From UMGS1474 sp050946775 (GTDB taxonomy: Bacteria > Bacillota > Clostridia > Oscillospirales > Acutalibacteraceae): 17,010 nucleotides of DNA. Below the pieces are notes generated by a model, which ran no database searches, was not told where the DNA came from, and saw only the letters and a list, made by a program, of their open reading frames with translations. Within the stretch, counting starts at the first letter, position 1; the number at the start of each line of letters is the position of its first letter. The translations under genes were made by a program, and so were the position numbers. The stretch covers positions 1-17,010 of the forward strand of contig JBMNVL010000035.1 of assembly GCA_050946775.1 (NCBI GenBank), in the 5' to 3' direction. This document shows, piece by piece, positions 1 through 7,308 of this stretch.

Positions 1-1071
1 CATGCCGATGTTGATTACGCCCATCAGCACCGCGCCGACGATAACGCCGGGCACCGTACCGATACCGCCGTACGCCGAAGCGCCGCCGATGAAGCAGGAG
101 CCGATGGCGTCCATCTCGTAGTTCTGGCCGTAGGTCGGCTGCGCCGAGGTCATCCGGGCGATGGTCATGATGCCGGCCAGCGCCGCCAGCAGACCCATGT
201 TGGTGTAGGCGAAGAAGTAGACCTTCTTGGTGTCGATACCCGACAGCTTGGTGGCGGTCTCGTTGCCGCCGACGGCGTACAGGTGACGGCCGATGGTGGT
301 GCGGGAGGTGATGTAGCTGTAGATCATGATGACGACCGCCACCCAGATCAGCGCGGTGGGAATGCCTTTGTACTGGCTGAGCTTGAGGGTGAAGAAGGCG
401 ATCACACCGGTGATGATCACGGCTTTGACGATCACCAGCCACAGCGCGTCGGTATCAAAGCCCTGGCGCTTGCGGGAGACATAGCTGCGGAAGGTCATAA
501 ACAGATAAAATACGCAGATCAACCCGCCGACCAGCAGGCAGAGCAAATTCAGGCCGTTGCCGCCCAGAAAATCGGGGATGTAGCAATCCGCGCCGCCGCC
601 GAAGACCTTGATGAAGGTCTCGTCCCGGACCGGCATGGTCCGGCCGTTGAGCACCACGTTGGACAGACCGCGGAAAACCATCATGCCGGCCAGGGTGGTG
701 ATAAAGGGCGGAACGTGGACGTAGGCGATCCAGAAGGCCTGCCAGGCGCCAATCAGCAAGCCGATCAGCAGCATCAGTCCGGTGGCGACCCAGATGTTCA
801 GATCCTTGTCCATCCAAATGGCGCCGACCGCGCCGACGAAGCACACGACCGAGCCGACCGAAAGGTCGATGTTGCCGCCGGTCAGAATGCACAGCAGCAT
901 ACCGGTGGCCAGCACGAACACGTAGGCGTTCTGGGCAATGATGTTGGTGATGTTCTGCGGCAGCAACAGCGCGCCGTTGGTTTGCCAGGCGAAGAAAGCC
1001 ACGATCAAAACCAGGATCAGGACCATGGTGTATTTCTTGCCGAGTTCAGCAATGGAGGTTTTTTTCGTCAT
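1..1071 (-). CDS. mmsB: Multiple-monosaccharide ABC transporter permease, MmsB/GguB type (partial, C-terminus off the window)
   Basis: Membrane subunit of a sugar importer of the ribose/xylose class. The reading frame is open for 357 codons from ATG at 1071 to the window edge, so the C-terminal end is missing. The N-terminus MTKKTSIAELGKKYTMVLIL leads into a hydrophobic helix. Further on, residues such as GGNIDLSVGS and GGNETATKLSGID are typical of the BPD_transp_2 permease family, and hydrophobic segments recur throughout. The start overlaps the stop of mmsA by 4 bp (ATGA), so the two are translationally coupled. With the upstream ATPase and ChvE-like lipoprotein it makes a complete importer. 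The substrate is inferred to be one or more monosaccharides (family precedents: glucose, galactose, arabinose, xylose) and cannot be fixed from sequence. Confidence 0.93.
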   Translation of the reverse strand, partial: MTKKTSIAELGKKYTMVLILVLIVAFFAWQTNGALLLPQNITNIIAQNAYVFVLATGMLLCILTGGNIDLSVGSVVCFVGAVGAIWMDKDLNIWVATGLMLLIGLLIGAWQAFWIAYVHVPPFITTLAGMMVFRGLSNVVLNGRTMPVRDETFIKVFGGGADCYIPDFLGGNGLNLLCLLVGGLICVFYLFMTFRSYVSRKRQGFDTDALWLVIVKAVIITGVIAFFTLKLSQYKGIPTALIWVAVVIMIYSYITSRTTIGRHLYAVGGNETATKLSGIDTKKVYFFAYTNMGLLAALAGIMTIARMTSAQPTYGQNYEMDAIGSCFIGGASAYGGIGTVPGVIVGAVLMGVINIGM

Positions 1072-2621
1072 TCCGTCATCGCTCCTTTATCGGTATTGGA
1101 GGACAGGATGCAGGCCATAATCTTTTCCTGAGTGGCCTCATCGTGGTCAAATTCACCCACGAGCCTGCCTTCATTCAACACGTAAATGCGGTCGCTCATC
1201 CCGAGGATCTCGGGCAGCTCGGAGGAAATCATAATGACCGATTTGCCCTGCGCCGCCAACTGGTTGATGATGCAGTAGATCTCGTATTTGGCACCCACGT
1301 CGATGCCGCGGGTGGGTTCGTCAAGAATCAGGATGTCCGGCTCGGCAAACATCCATTTCGCCAGCAGCACCTTTTGCTGGTTGCCGCCGGACAGGGTGCG
1401 GACCAATTGCTCCACGCTGGCGCATTTGGTGTTGAGCATCTTGCGGTATTTTTCCGCCGCGGCGGTTTCCAGGTCCCGGTTGATGATCATCCTTTTGGAA
1501 ACGGCCTTCAAATTGGCCAGGGTGGTGTTGACCCGGATGGGGTTGGACAGGATCAATCCGTTGCCCTTGCGGTCCTCGGTGACGTAAGCCAGACCGTGCC
1601 GGATGGCGTCCTTGACGGTGCGCAGATGCACCTCCTTGCCGTTGAGCTCCAGTTTGCCGGAGATATTGGTGCCGTAGCTGTGGCCGAAAATGCTCAGCGC
1701 CAGCTCGGTCCGCCCGGCGCCCATCAGACCCGAAATGCCGACCACCTCGCCCCGGCGAACCTCCAGCGATACGTCGTCGACCACCTTGCGTTCGGTATAT
1801 TTGGGGTGGTGGACCGTCCAGTTGGAGACGCGCATGGCCACCTCGCCGATCTCGACGCCTTCCCGTTTGGGAAAACGGTCGGCGATCTCGCGGCCGACCA
1901 TCCCGCGGATGATCCGGTCCTCGCTGATGTCGTCCACACCCTTGTGGAGCGTCTCAATGGTCTTGCCGTCGCGGATAACGGTAATGTCGTCCGCCACGTA
2001 GGAGACCTCGTTGAGCTTGTGGGAAATGATGATGGAGGTCAGTCCCTGCTCCTTAAAGCGCAGCAGCAGATCCAGCAACGCCTTGGAATCGGTTTCGTTC
2101 AGAGAAGACGTCGGCTCGTCGAGAATCAGCAGCTGGGCTTTTTTGGAGAGCGCCTTGGCGATCTCCACCAGCTGCTGCTTGCCCACGCCGATATCCTTGA
2201 TCAGGGTGCGGGACGATTCGTGCAGACCGACTTCCCGCAGATATTTGTTGGCCTCGGCGTAGGTTTTGTTCCAGTCGATCGCCATCGAATGGCCTTTTTC
2301 GTTGCCGAGAAACATATTCTCGCCGATGGTCATGTAAGGGATCAGCGCCAGTTCCTGATGGATGATGACGATGCCCTTGGCTTCGCTTTGGCGAATGTTG
2401 GAGAACTGGCAGACTTCTCCGTTATACAAAACCTCCCCCTCGTAACTGCCGTGGGGATGAATGCCGCTGAGGACCTTCATCAAGGTGGATTTGCCGGCGC
2501 CGTTTTCACCGACCAGCGCGTGAATGCTGCCCTTTTCAACCTGCAAATTGACGTTGTCCAGAGCCTTTACCGCCGGAAACTGCTTGGTGATGTTTCTCAT
2601 TTCCAGTATATATTCTGCCAA
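1068..2621 (-). CDS. mmsA: Multiple-monosaccharide ABC transporter ATP-binding protein, MmsA/GguA type (TTG start)
   Basis: Tandem-ATPase subunit that powers sugar import at the inner face of the membrane; 517 residues, normal for the family. The first ATPase domain has Walker A GENGAGKST (about 38-46) and Walker B LLILDEP (about 164-170). The second has a degenerate P-loop GLMGAGRTE (about 298-306), signature LSGGNQQ (410-416) and Walker B LILDEPTRG (431-439). This pattern of one canonical and one degenerate site is usual in the RbsA/XylG/MmsA family. I chose the TTG start at 2621 because GGAGGTGA lies just upstream with ideal spacing and the protein then begins AEYILEMRNITK, as family members do. 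The in-frame ATG at 2654 would lie upstream of that ribosome binding site. It sits 123 bp downstream of the binding-protein gene and overlaps mmsB by 4 bp. Confidence 0.95.
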   Translation of the reverse strand: MAEYILEMRNITKQFPAVKALDNVNLQVEKGSIHALVGENGAGKSTLMKVLSGIHPHGSYEGEVLYNGEVCQFSNIRQSEAKGIVIIHQELALIPYMTIGENMFLGNEKGHSMAIDWNKTYAEANKYLREVGLHESSRTLIKDIGVGKQQLVEIAKALSKKAQLLILDEPTSSLNETDSKALLDLLLRFKEQGLTSIIISHKLNEVSYVADDITVIRDGKTIETLHKGVDDISEDRIIRGMVGREIADRFPKREGVEIGEVAMRVSNWTVHHPKYTERKVVDDVSLEVRRGEVVGISGLMGAGRTELALSIFGHSYGTNISGKLELNGKEVHLRTVKDAIRHGLAYVTEDRKGNGLILSNPIRVNTTLANLKAVSKRMIINRDLETAAAEKYRKMLNTKCASVEQLVRTLSGGNQQKVLLAKWMFAEPDILILDEPTRGIDVGAKYEIYCIINQLAAQGKSVIMISSELPEILGMSDRIYVLNEGRLVGEFDHDEATQEKIMACILSSNTDKGAMTE

Positions 2622-2684
2622 GATATCACCTCCGGATGATCGAAATGCGGACAAAAGAGAGAGGGCAAACGCCCCTCATCTTAA

Positions 2685-2722
2685 ACATTGGGCAAGGCAG
2701 CACAGGCCACCTTGCCCAATGT
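2685..2722 (-). promoter_or_regulatory. Intercistronic stem-loop between chvE and mmsA
   Basis: A perfect 13-bp inverted repeat (acattgggcaagg, 2685-2697; its complement 2710-2722) encloses a 12-base loop in the 123-bp gap after the binding-protein gene. No T-tract follows in the direction of transcription, so it is not a classic terminator. In binding-protein-dependent importers such hairpins commonly stabilise the upstream message or partly block read-through, giving more binding protein than membrane subunits. That role is inferred here. Confidence 0.6.
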
Positions 2723-2744
2723 CATGCTTAAGATTTGGCTGGAT

Positions 2745-3839
2745 TTACTTGAGTTCGTCCTCTTTGTAATAACCGGAATCGATCAGGATCTCTTTGTAGT
2801 TGTCCTTGGTGCAGACGACCGGCTCGCACAGATAGCTGGGGATAACGCCGGTGCCGTTGTCATAGGTCTCTTTGTCGTTGACGGGAGGCTCGGTGCCCTT
2901 CACCAGCGCGTCGACCATCTCAACGGTCTTGGAAGCCAGCGTACGGGTATCCTTGAAGACGGACATCGCCTGTTTGTCTTTGATCATATTGATGGTGTTG
3001 GCGATATCGCAGTCCTGACCGGTGATGACGGGGTATTTGCCGGTGTAGGAGGAAGCCAGCGCGTTCTCAACGCCCAGAGCGGTGGAATCGTTGGAGGCCA
3101 GAACGGCGTCCAGATCCTTGTCGCTGTAATAGGTGGACAGGATGTTCTCGAAACGGGACTGCGCGGTAGCGGTCGCCCACTCGACGGTAGCGACGGTGTC
3201 CTTCTCGACCTGACCGGACTGCACGACCAGCGTACCGGCGTCGATATAGGGCTTCAGAACGGCCATGGCGCCGCCGTAGAAGAAGTTGACGTTGTTGTCG
3301 CCGGGATCACCGGTGACCAGCTCGATGTTGAACTTCTTGTCGCCCGCGTTCTTCAGATCCAGCGCCTGCTCGATATACTCGCCCTGTTTGGTGCCGACCA
3401 GGGTGTTGTCGAAGGTGGCGTAGTAGCTGACCGCGTCGGAGTTCATGATCAGACGGTCATAAGCGATGACCGGAATCTTGGCCTCTTTGGCTTTCGCCAG
3501 AACGGTGCCCAGCGAGTTGCCGTCGATGGAAGCGATGACCAGCACCTTGCAGCCGCCGGTGATCATGTTTTCCAGCTGGTTGACCTGGGTTTGGATGTCG
3601 TTCGCCGCGAACTGCAAGTCGACCTTGTAACCGGCCGCTTCCAGCTCTTTCTTCATGTTTTCGCCGTCCTGATTCCAGCGCTGCAGATCTTTGGTGGGCA
3701 TCGAAACGCCGATCAAAGTTTCACCGGACGCGCTGTCGTTGGTGGAGTTGGTATCGCCATTGTTCGAGGGAGTGGTGGTGCAAGCCGCCATCGCCAGAAC
3801 CATGGTCAGAGCCAACAACACGACAAGGATCTTTTTCAT
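2745..3839 (-). CDS. chvE: Sugar-binding lipoprotein of a multiple-monosaccharide ABC transporter (ChvE-like)
   Basis: Extracellular periplasmic-binding-protein type 1 fold that captures sugar and delivers it to the MmsAB importer. It has 364 residues. The N-terminus is a lipoprotein signal: MKK, a hydrophobic run, then lipobox AMAAC with Cys20 as the lipidation site, followed by a Thr/Ser/Asn-rich linker to about residue 40. The mature part starts TLIGVSMPTKDLQRWNQDG and contains QLENMITGGCKVLVIASID and VIAYDRLI, which match the ChvE/multiple-monosaccharide group. The ATG at 3839 is preceded by GAGGAG about 11 bases upstream, a rather long spacing; a short upstream ORF ends one base before this start (see 3841-3870). 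It is the first gene of the operon, behind a sigma-A promoter at 3904-3932. The exact sugar is unknown. Confidence 0.93.
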   Translation of the reverse strand: MKKILVVLLALTMVLAMAACTTTPSNNGDTNSTNDSASGETLIGVSMPTKDLQRWNQDGENMKKELEAAGYKVDLQFAANDIQTQVNQLENMITGGCKVLVIASIDGNSLGTVLAKAKEAKIPVIAYDRLIMNSDAVSYYATFDNTLVGTKQGEYIEQALDLKNAGDKKFNIELVTGDPGDNNVNFFYGGAMAVLKPYIDAGTLVVQSGQVEKDTVATVEWATATAQSRFENILSTYYSDKDLDAVLASNDSTALGVENALASSYTGKYPVITGQDCDIANTINMIKDKQAMSVFKDTRTLASKTVEMVDALVKGTEPPVNDKETYDNGTGVIPSYLCEPVVCTKDNYKEILIDSGYYKEDELK

Positions 3840-3840
3840 G

Positions 3841-3870
3841 CTACATACAACTCCTCTTGAATTTTTTCAT
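3841..3870 (-). other. Candidate 9-codon upstream ORF in the chvE leader
   Basis: On the minus strand ATG at 3870 opens a frame encoding MKKFKRSCM that stops with TAG at 3843-3841, one base before the chvE ATG. Its last sense codon is itself an ATG, so an ATG-TAG minimal ORF lies directly behind the GAGGAG that should serve chvE. Just upstream, tgatcg/cgatca arms (3870-3875 and 3890-3895) flank a 14-base loop carrying AGGAGG. Translation is not shown; it may be chance, or it may modulate chvE initiation. Confidence 0.3.
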
Positions 3871-3903
3871 GATCGGGTTGGATCCTCCTCGATCACTGCT
3901 CAT

Positions 3904-3932
3904 AGTGTAACCTTTTTCATCGGAAAAGTCAA
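3904..3932 (-). promoter_or_regulatory. Sigma-A promoter of the chvE-mmsA-mmsB operon
   Basis: Minus strand: TTGACT (3932-3927), a 17-bp spacer, and TACACT (3909-3904). This is one base off consensus at -35 and two at -10. Transcription should start near 3897, giving a leader of about 58 bases that contains the candidate upstream ORF. An A/T-rich tract lies immediately upstream of the -35. Confidence 0.8.
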
Positions 3933-3976
3933 CAAAAAAAACAGTTTTGTAAACGGAATTTAGTACTTTTCATAAA

Positions 3977-3995
3977 CCAAAAGAAACGCTTTTGG
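3977..3995. promoter_or_regulatory. Operator-like palindrome upstream of the sugar-transporter promoter
   Basis: Inverted repeat CCAAAAG-aaacg-CTTTTGG, two perfect 7-bp arms with a 5-base centre, 45 bp upstream of the -35 box. The AAACG/CGTTT core is reminiscent of LacI/catabolite-type sites, but it does not match the CcpA cre consensus well. The position would suit an activator or an upstream repressor site. Function is inferred from symmetry only. Confidence 0.35.
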
Positions 3996-4190
3996 CTATA
4001 TTTAACATCTGCGCGTCCAAGCGTGTGGGCAAAGAAATAGGAATATTGTCCAAAAAAGACGAAGCTGCACGCAAGCTGCCGGAAATTGCCCAATATTTGA
4101 CCTTGTTTTGCCTCTTTTTTTGCCGCAAAAAACCGCCGGCGCGCCAACTGTTTCCTACAGTCAACGCCCCAGCGGCGTGTCGTTATATAT
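3996..4190. other. Intergenic stretch between larE and the sugar operon, no gene seen
   Basis: About 195 bases of lower-GC sequence with no credible ORF. On the minus strand, downstream of larE, there are two weak stem-loops (acgcc/ggcgt and actgt/acagt) and then a GC-rich GGCGCGCCGGCGG followed by six Ts (complement of 4127-4132). Together these may end larE transcription, but I see no convincing intrinsic hairpin directly abutting the T run. Confidence 0.4.
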
Positions 4191-4988
4191 TTAGCGAAGG
4201 GTTTCGTTCATACTGCCCGACCGGTAACCGGTCAGATCCAGCGCGGTGTAGGCAAAGCCGATGGCGGCAAACGCCCGGGCCACCTCTTCGCGATGGGGTA
4301 AAAACCGATCGAATTCCTCCGGCAGTATCTCGATGCGGGCCATATCTCCGTGCAGCCGCACCCGCACCTGCCGCAAGCCGAGATCCAACAGCACTTGCTC
4401 GGCTCGTTCCACCATCCCGAGCTTTTCGACGGTGATGGGCTGGCCGTAAGGAAAGCGGCTTGCCAAACAGGCGAAGCTCGGCTTGTCCCAGGTGGGCAGT
4501 CCCATCCGCCGGGACAGATCCCGGATCTCCGCCTTGGTCAGTCCCACCTCCCGCAAGGGGCTGTGGATCCCCAGCTCGGCGATCGCCCGCAGGCCGGGCC
4601 GGTAATCCCCCTCGTCGTCGGCGTTGGAGCCCTCGGCGACGCAGGCGCCTTGTCCGGCGGCCAACTCCCGTATGGCGGTGAACAGCCGTTTCTTGCAGTG
4701 ATAACACCGGTCGGGAGCGTTGCGCACGTATTCCGGCAGGGCCATTTCGTCGGTATCCAATTCCAATTGGCGAATGCCCTTTTCGCGGCAGAATTCTTCC
4801 GCCTGACGTCTCTCCCGCCCGGGGAGGGAGGGGCTTTTCCCGGTGACGGCCAGGGCGTTGTCGCCCAGCGTATCGTGGGCGACGGCCAGCAAAAAGGTGG
4901 AATCCACCCCGCCCGAAAAGGCGACCGCAACCCGTCCCAGCGCCTGCAGATTGTCCCGCAGAGCGCGATATTTTTCCTGTGTTGTCAT
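4191..4988 (-). CDS. larE: LarE-type ATP-dependent sacrificial sulfur transferase
   Basis: PP-loop ATPase of the LarE family (about 265 residues, normal length). In lactobacilli, LarE adenylylates a pyridinium dinucleotide carboxylate and donates its own cysteine sulfur to build the nickel-pincer cofactor of lactate racemase. Seen here: PP-loop SGGVDS (25-30), CYHCKKRLF (95-103), SNADD (121-125), the segment KPSFACLASRFPYG whose Cys174 aligns with the sacrificial cysteine of known LarE, and C-terminal TGYRSGSMNE. I chose ATG 4988 because GAGG precedes it at good spacing; an in-frame ATG at 5000 overlaps the SDR stop by 4 bp and would add MRFP. It is the last gene of the hyd maturation operon. 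larA, larB and larC are absent from the window, so its acceptor is uncertain. It could act in nickel-pincer synthesis encoded elsewhere or as a sulfur donor for another cofactor. Confidence 0.88.
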   Translation of the reverse strand: MTTQEKYRALRDNLQALGRVAVAFSGGVDSTFLLAVAHDTLGDNALAVTGKSPSLPGRERRQAEEFCREKGIRQLELDTDEMALPEYVRNAPDRCYHCKKRLFTAIRELAAGQGACVAEGSNADDEGDYRPGLRAIAELGIHSPLREVGLTKAEIRDLSRRMGLPTWDKPSFACLASRFPYGQPITVEKLGMVERAEQVLLDLGLRQVRVRLHGDMARIEILPEEFDRFLPHREEVARAFAAIGFAYTALDLTGYRSGSMNETLR

Positions 4989-4996
4989 GGGAAACC

Positions 4997-5707
4997 TCAT
5001 TTCACGGTGTCCAGCGACCAGCCGTGGTCGCCGTGGTAGATCATCAGGCGGGTCATCCCGCCGTCCACACAGATGTTTTCGCCGGTGATGAATCCCGCCC
5101 GGTCACAGCAGAGGAAGAGCACCGCGTTGGCGACGTCCATCGGTGTGCCCACCCTGCCGACCGGCTGCTGCGCCGCGTCGGCGCCGGTAAAGCCTTCCCC
5201 GGCGTTGTCGATCCAGCCGGGGGATACCGAGTTGACCCGCGCCCTCCCTGCCAGGCTGACCGCCAAAGCGTGGGTCAGCGCGGCAATGCCGCCTTTGGCG
5301 GCGGTATAGCTTTCCGACTGAGGCTGACTCATCCTGTCGCGGCTGGAGGAGATGTTGACGACGCTGGCGCCCGGCGTGAAATAGGGGGAGAACAGCTTGG
5401 TCAGATAAAACGCCGCCGTGACTCCCACCCGCTGGGCGTACTCGAATTCCTCGTAGCTGCAGTCGCCGATCCCCTTGAAAAGAGGCGGCGCGTTGTTGAC
5501 CAGAATATCCACCCGGCCTTGCTCGGCGATCACCTTGTCGGCAAACCGCTCCAGCGTCTGCCGATCGGCGAGATCGCCCTGAAAACAGGGATTGTCCAGC
5601 AGGTCGATCACGTATACCCGCGCCCCCTGCTTCTCCAGTTCCCCGGCGATGCACCGACCGATGCCTCGCGCGCCGCCGGTGATCACCGCAACCTTATCTT
5701 GAAACAT
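4997..5707 (-). CDS. Short-chain dehydrogenase/reductase (SDR), substrate unknown
   Basis: Classical SDR of 236 residues. It has cofactor motif TGGARGIG (10-17), Asp35 at the end of strand 2 (favouring NAD(H)), NNA (71-73), catalytic Ser near 121, Tyr134 and Lys138 in YTAAK, and SPGWID (162-167). It ends in an unusual tail after DGG: MTRLMIYHGDHGWSL. The start codon ATG at 5707 shares one base with the hydE stop (TGATG), indicating translational coupling, and the end overlaps or nearly touches larE. SDR fold and activity class are secure. The substrate cannot be inferred: fold similarity to 3-oxoacyl-ACP reductases is generic, and no fatty-acid genes are nearby. Its place behind hydE suggests a redox or cofactor-related role, but it may be an operon passenger. 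Confidence 0.9.
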   Translation of the reverse strand: MFQDKVAVITGGARGIGRCIAGELEKQGARVYVIDLLDNPCFQGDLADRQTLERFADKVIAEQGRVDILVNNAPPLFKGIGDCSYEEFEYAQRVGVTAAFYLTKLFSPYFTPGASVVNISSSRDRMSQPQSESYTAAKGGIAALTHALAVSLAGRARVNSVSPGWIDNAGEGFTGADAAQQPVGRVGTPMDVANAVLFLCCDRAGFITGENICVDGGMTRLMIYHGDHGWSLDTVK

Positions 5708-6747
5708 CACGTTTTCTCCCGTTTCACGTCGCCCACGGCGGTCACGATCCGGTAACCCGCCGTTTCGACCCGGCGCTGCAGACAGCCGCGGCATTCGGCG
5801 GCTTCCTCGCCGGTGCAGATCTTGTTTTCGTACAGGTCGTATTTTTTTCGCACCCCCACCGGCGACAGGTTGGGCATCACCACGTTGGCGCCGGCCTTGA
5901 GCCCCATCTCCCGCCCTTGCGGGTGAACGGTGCCCAGCGCCGTGGTCGCCGGCAGCAGTACGTAGGGAAACAGCAGCCGCAATATCGCCAGCAGCCGCAG
6001 GGTCAGGGCAAGGCTTCCGCTTTGGCAGGTTCCCAGCGGCGTCTCCCGGTGGGGAATAAAGGGGCCGATCCCGATCATATCCGGCTGCAGCCGCTGCAAA
6101 AATCGCAGATCGGCGATCAGATGCTCCGTCGTCTGGAAGGGCGATCCCACCATAAATCCCGCGCCCACCTGATACCCGATCTCTTTGAGGGCGAACAGGC
6201 ACTCTTTTCGGTGAGACAGGCGCATCTCCCCGGGATGCAAGGCGCGGTAGTGGGCGTCGGTCGCCGTTTCGTGGCGCAGCAGATACCGGTTGGCGCCGGC
6301 GTCGAACAGCCGCTGATAGCTCTCTCGCGACCGTTCGCCCACCGACAGGGTGATGGCGCAGTCGGGATAGTCCCGGCGGATGGCCGCAACAACGGCGCAC
6401 AGCCGCTCGTCGGTGAAATAGGGATCCTCACCTCCCTGCAGCACGAAGGTGCGGTAGCCGAGGGCATACCCCTGGGCGCAGCAGGAGAGAATCTCCTCTT
6501 GGCTTAACCGGTAGCGCTCGGCGTGGGGGTTGGAGCGGCGGATGCCGCAGTAATAGCAGTCGTTTTTGCAGTGGTTGGTAAACTCGATCAATCCCCGCAG
6601 ATACACCTCGTCGCCGTAGCGCTGACGGCGCACCCGGTCGGCGGCGGCGAACAGCTTGCCGTCGTACCGGTCGCTATCCAGCAAGGCGCGCAATCCGTCG
6701 TCCGGCAGATCGCGCGCCCGCTCCAGTTGTTGGACAAGATCGCTCAT
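5707..6747 (-). CDS. hydE: [FeFe]-hydrogenase H-cluster radical SAM maturase HydE
   Basis: Radical SAM enzyme that processes the HydG-made Fe(CO)2(CN)-cysteine synthon on the way to the [2Fe] subcluster of [FeFe] hydrogenase. It has 346 residues, typical length. Cluster motif C60-x3-C64-x2-C67 (CKNDCYYC) binds the SAM [4Fe-4S] cluster, and GGEDP (105-109) is the SAM-amino-group loop. Auxiliary cysteines C311, C319 and C322 sit where a second cluster is seen in Thermotoga HydE. VGSPFQT and GPFIPH are also HydE-like and separate it from biotin synthase. I chose ATG 6747 because GAGGAG lies a few bases upstream, overlapping the rubrerythrin stop; the frame is open further upstream but there it shadows rubrerythrin. 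It is coupled to the SDR by TGATG. Confidence 0.96.
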   Translation of the reverse strand: MSDLVQQLERARDLPDDGLRALLDSDRYDGKLFAAADRVRRQRYGDEVYLRGLIEFTNHCKNDCYYCGIRRSNPHAERYRLSQEEILSCCAQGYALGYRTFVLQGGEDPYFTDERLCAVVAAIRRDYPDCAITLSVGERSRESYQRLFDAGANRYLLRHETATDAHYRALHPGEMRLSHRKECLFALKEIGYQVGAGFMVGSPFQTTEHLIADLRFLQRLQPDMIGIGPFIPHRETPLGTCQSGSLALTLRLLAILRLLFPYVLLPATTALGTVHPQGREMGLKAGANVVMPNLSPVGVRKKYDLYENKICTGEEAAECRGCLQRRVETAGYRIVTAVGDVKREKT

Positions 6748-6754
6748 AGACTCC

Positions 6755-7303
6755 TCAATAGTTCTCGGCGTTGACTTCAAAATACGCCTGCGGATGGGCG
6801 CACACCGGGCAGATCTCGGGGGCGTTGGTGCCCACCACGATGTGGCCGCAGTTGCGGCACTCCCACACCTTGACCTCGCTCTTGGCGAAGACCGCGGCGG
6901 TCTCGACGTTGTGCAGCAGGGCGCGGTAGCGCTCCTCGTGGTGCTTCTCGATGGCCGCCACCCCGCGGAATTTGGCCGCCAGCTCGGGGAAACCCTCTTC
7001 CTCGGCGGTCTTGGCAAAGCCCTCGTACATATCGGTCCACTCGTAATTTTCGCCGTCGGCGGCGGCCGCGAGATTTTCGGCGGTCGAGCCGATGCCGTTC
7101 AACTCCTTGAACCACATCTTGGCGTGCTCCTTCTCGTTGTCGGCGGTTTTCAAAAACAGCGCGGCGATCTGCTCAAAGCCTTCTTTTTTCGCCTTGGAAG
7201 CGAAATAAGTGTACTTGTTGCGGGCCTGGGATTCGCCGGCGAAAGCGGCCTGCAGGTTTTTTTCGGTCTGGGTCCCGGCGTAGCGGTTTTGATTGTCAGC
7301 CAT
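6755..7303 (-). CDS. rbr: Rubrerythrin
   Basis: Cytoplasmic non-haem iron peroxidase that reduces hydrogen peroxide to water in anaerobes. It has 182 residues. The N-terminal four-helix ferritin-like domain carries the di-iron ligands: Glu24 in AGESQARNKY, Glu57/His60 in DNEKEHAKMW, Glu94, and the IEKHHEERY segment (119-126). The C-terminal rubredoxin-like domain has CxxC pairs C149/C152 and C165/C168. The start at 7303 has GGAGGT seven bases upstream, and this ribosome binding site overlaps the last codon and stop of hydF. Its stop overlaps the hydE ribosome binding site. Its placement inside the hyd operon suggests protection of the oxygen-sensitive radical SAM and hydrogenase chemistry; a redox-partner role is less likely but possible. 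Confidence 0.97.
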   Translation of the reverse strand: MADNQNRYAGTQTEKNLQAAFAGESQARNKYTYFASKAKKEGFEQIAALFLKTADNEKEHAKMWFKELNGIGSTAENLAAAADGENYEWTDMYEGFAKTAEEEGFPELAAKFRGVAAIEKHHEERYRALLHNVETAAVFAKSEVKVWECRNCGHIVVGTNAPEICPVCAHPQAYFEVNAENY

Positions 7304-7308
7304 GGTGG

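Noticed and set aside
1143..2639. Long plus-strand open frame opposite mmsA
   Set aside because: Antisense shadow of a well-supported ATPase gene. The translation is low-complexity in V/D/G/H/Q with no family features, and no ribosome binding site was seen.
2688..3860. Long plus-strand open frame opposite the sugar-binding protein
   Set aside because: Shadow of the chvE-like gene; composition mirrors its codons on the other strand.
4136..4148. GGCGCGCC/CGCCGGCG symmetric GC-rich sequence as a larE terminator
   Set aside because: Self-complementary but without a loop, and not properly joined to a T run; too weak to call a terminator.
5708..6400. Upstream extension of the SDR frame
   Set aside because: It lies inside hydE in another frame. 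The SDR fold begins exactly at the ATG that overlaps the hydE stop.
6748..7017. Upstream extension of the HydE frame
   Set aside because: It is in another frame of rubrerythrin; a good ribosome binding site sits directly before ATG 6747.
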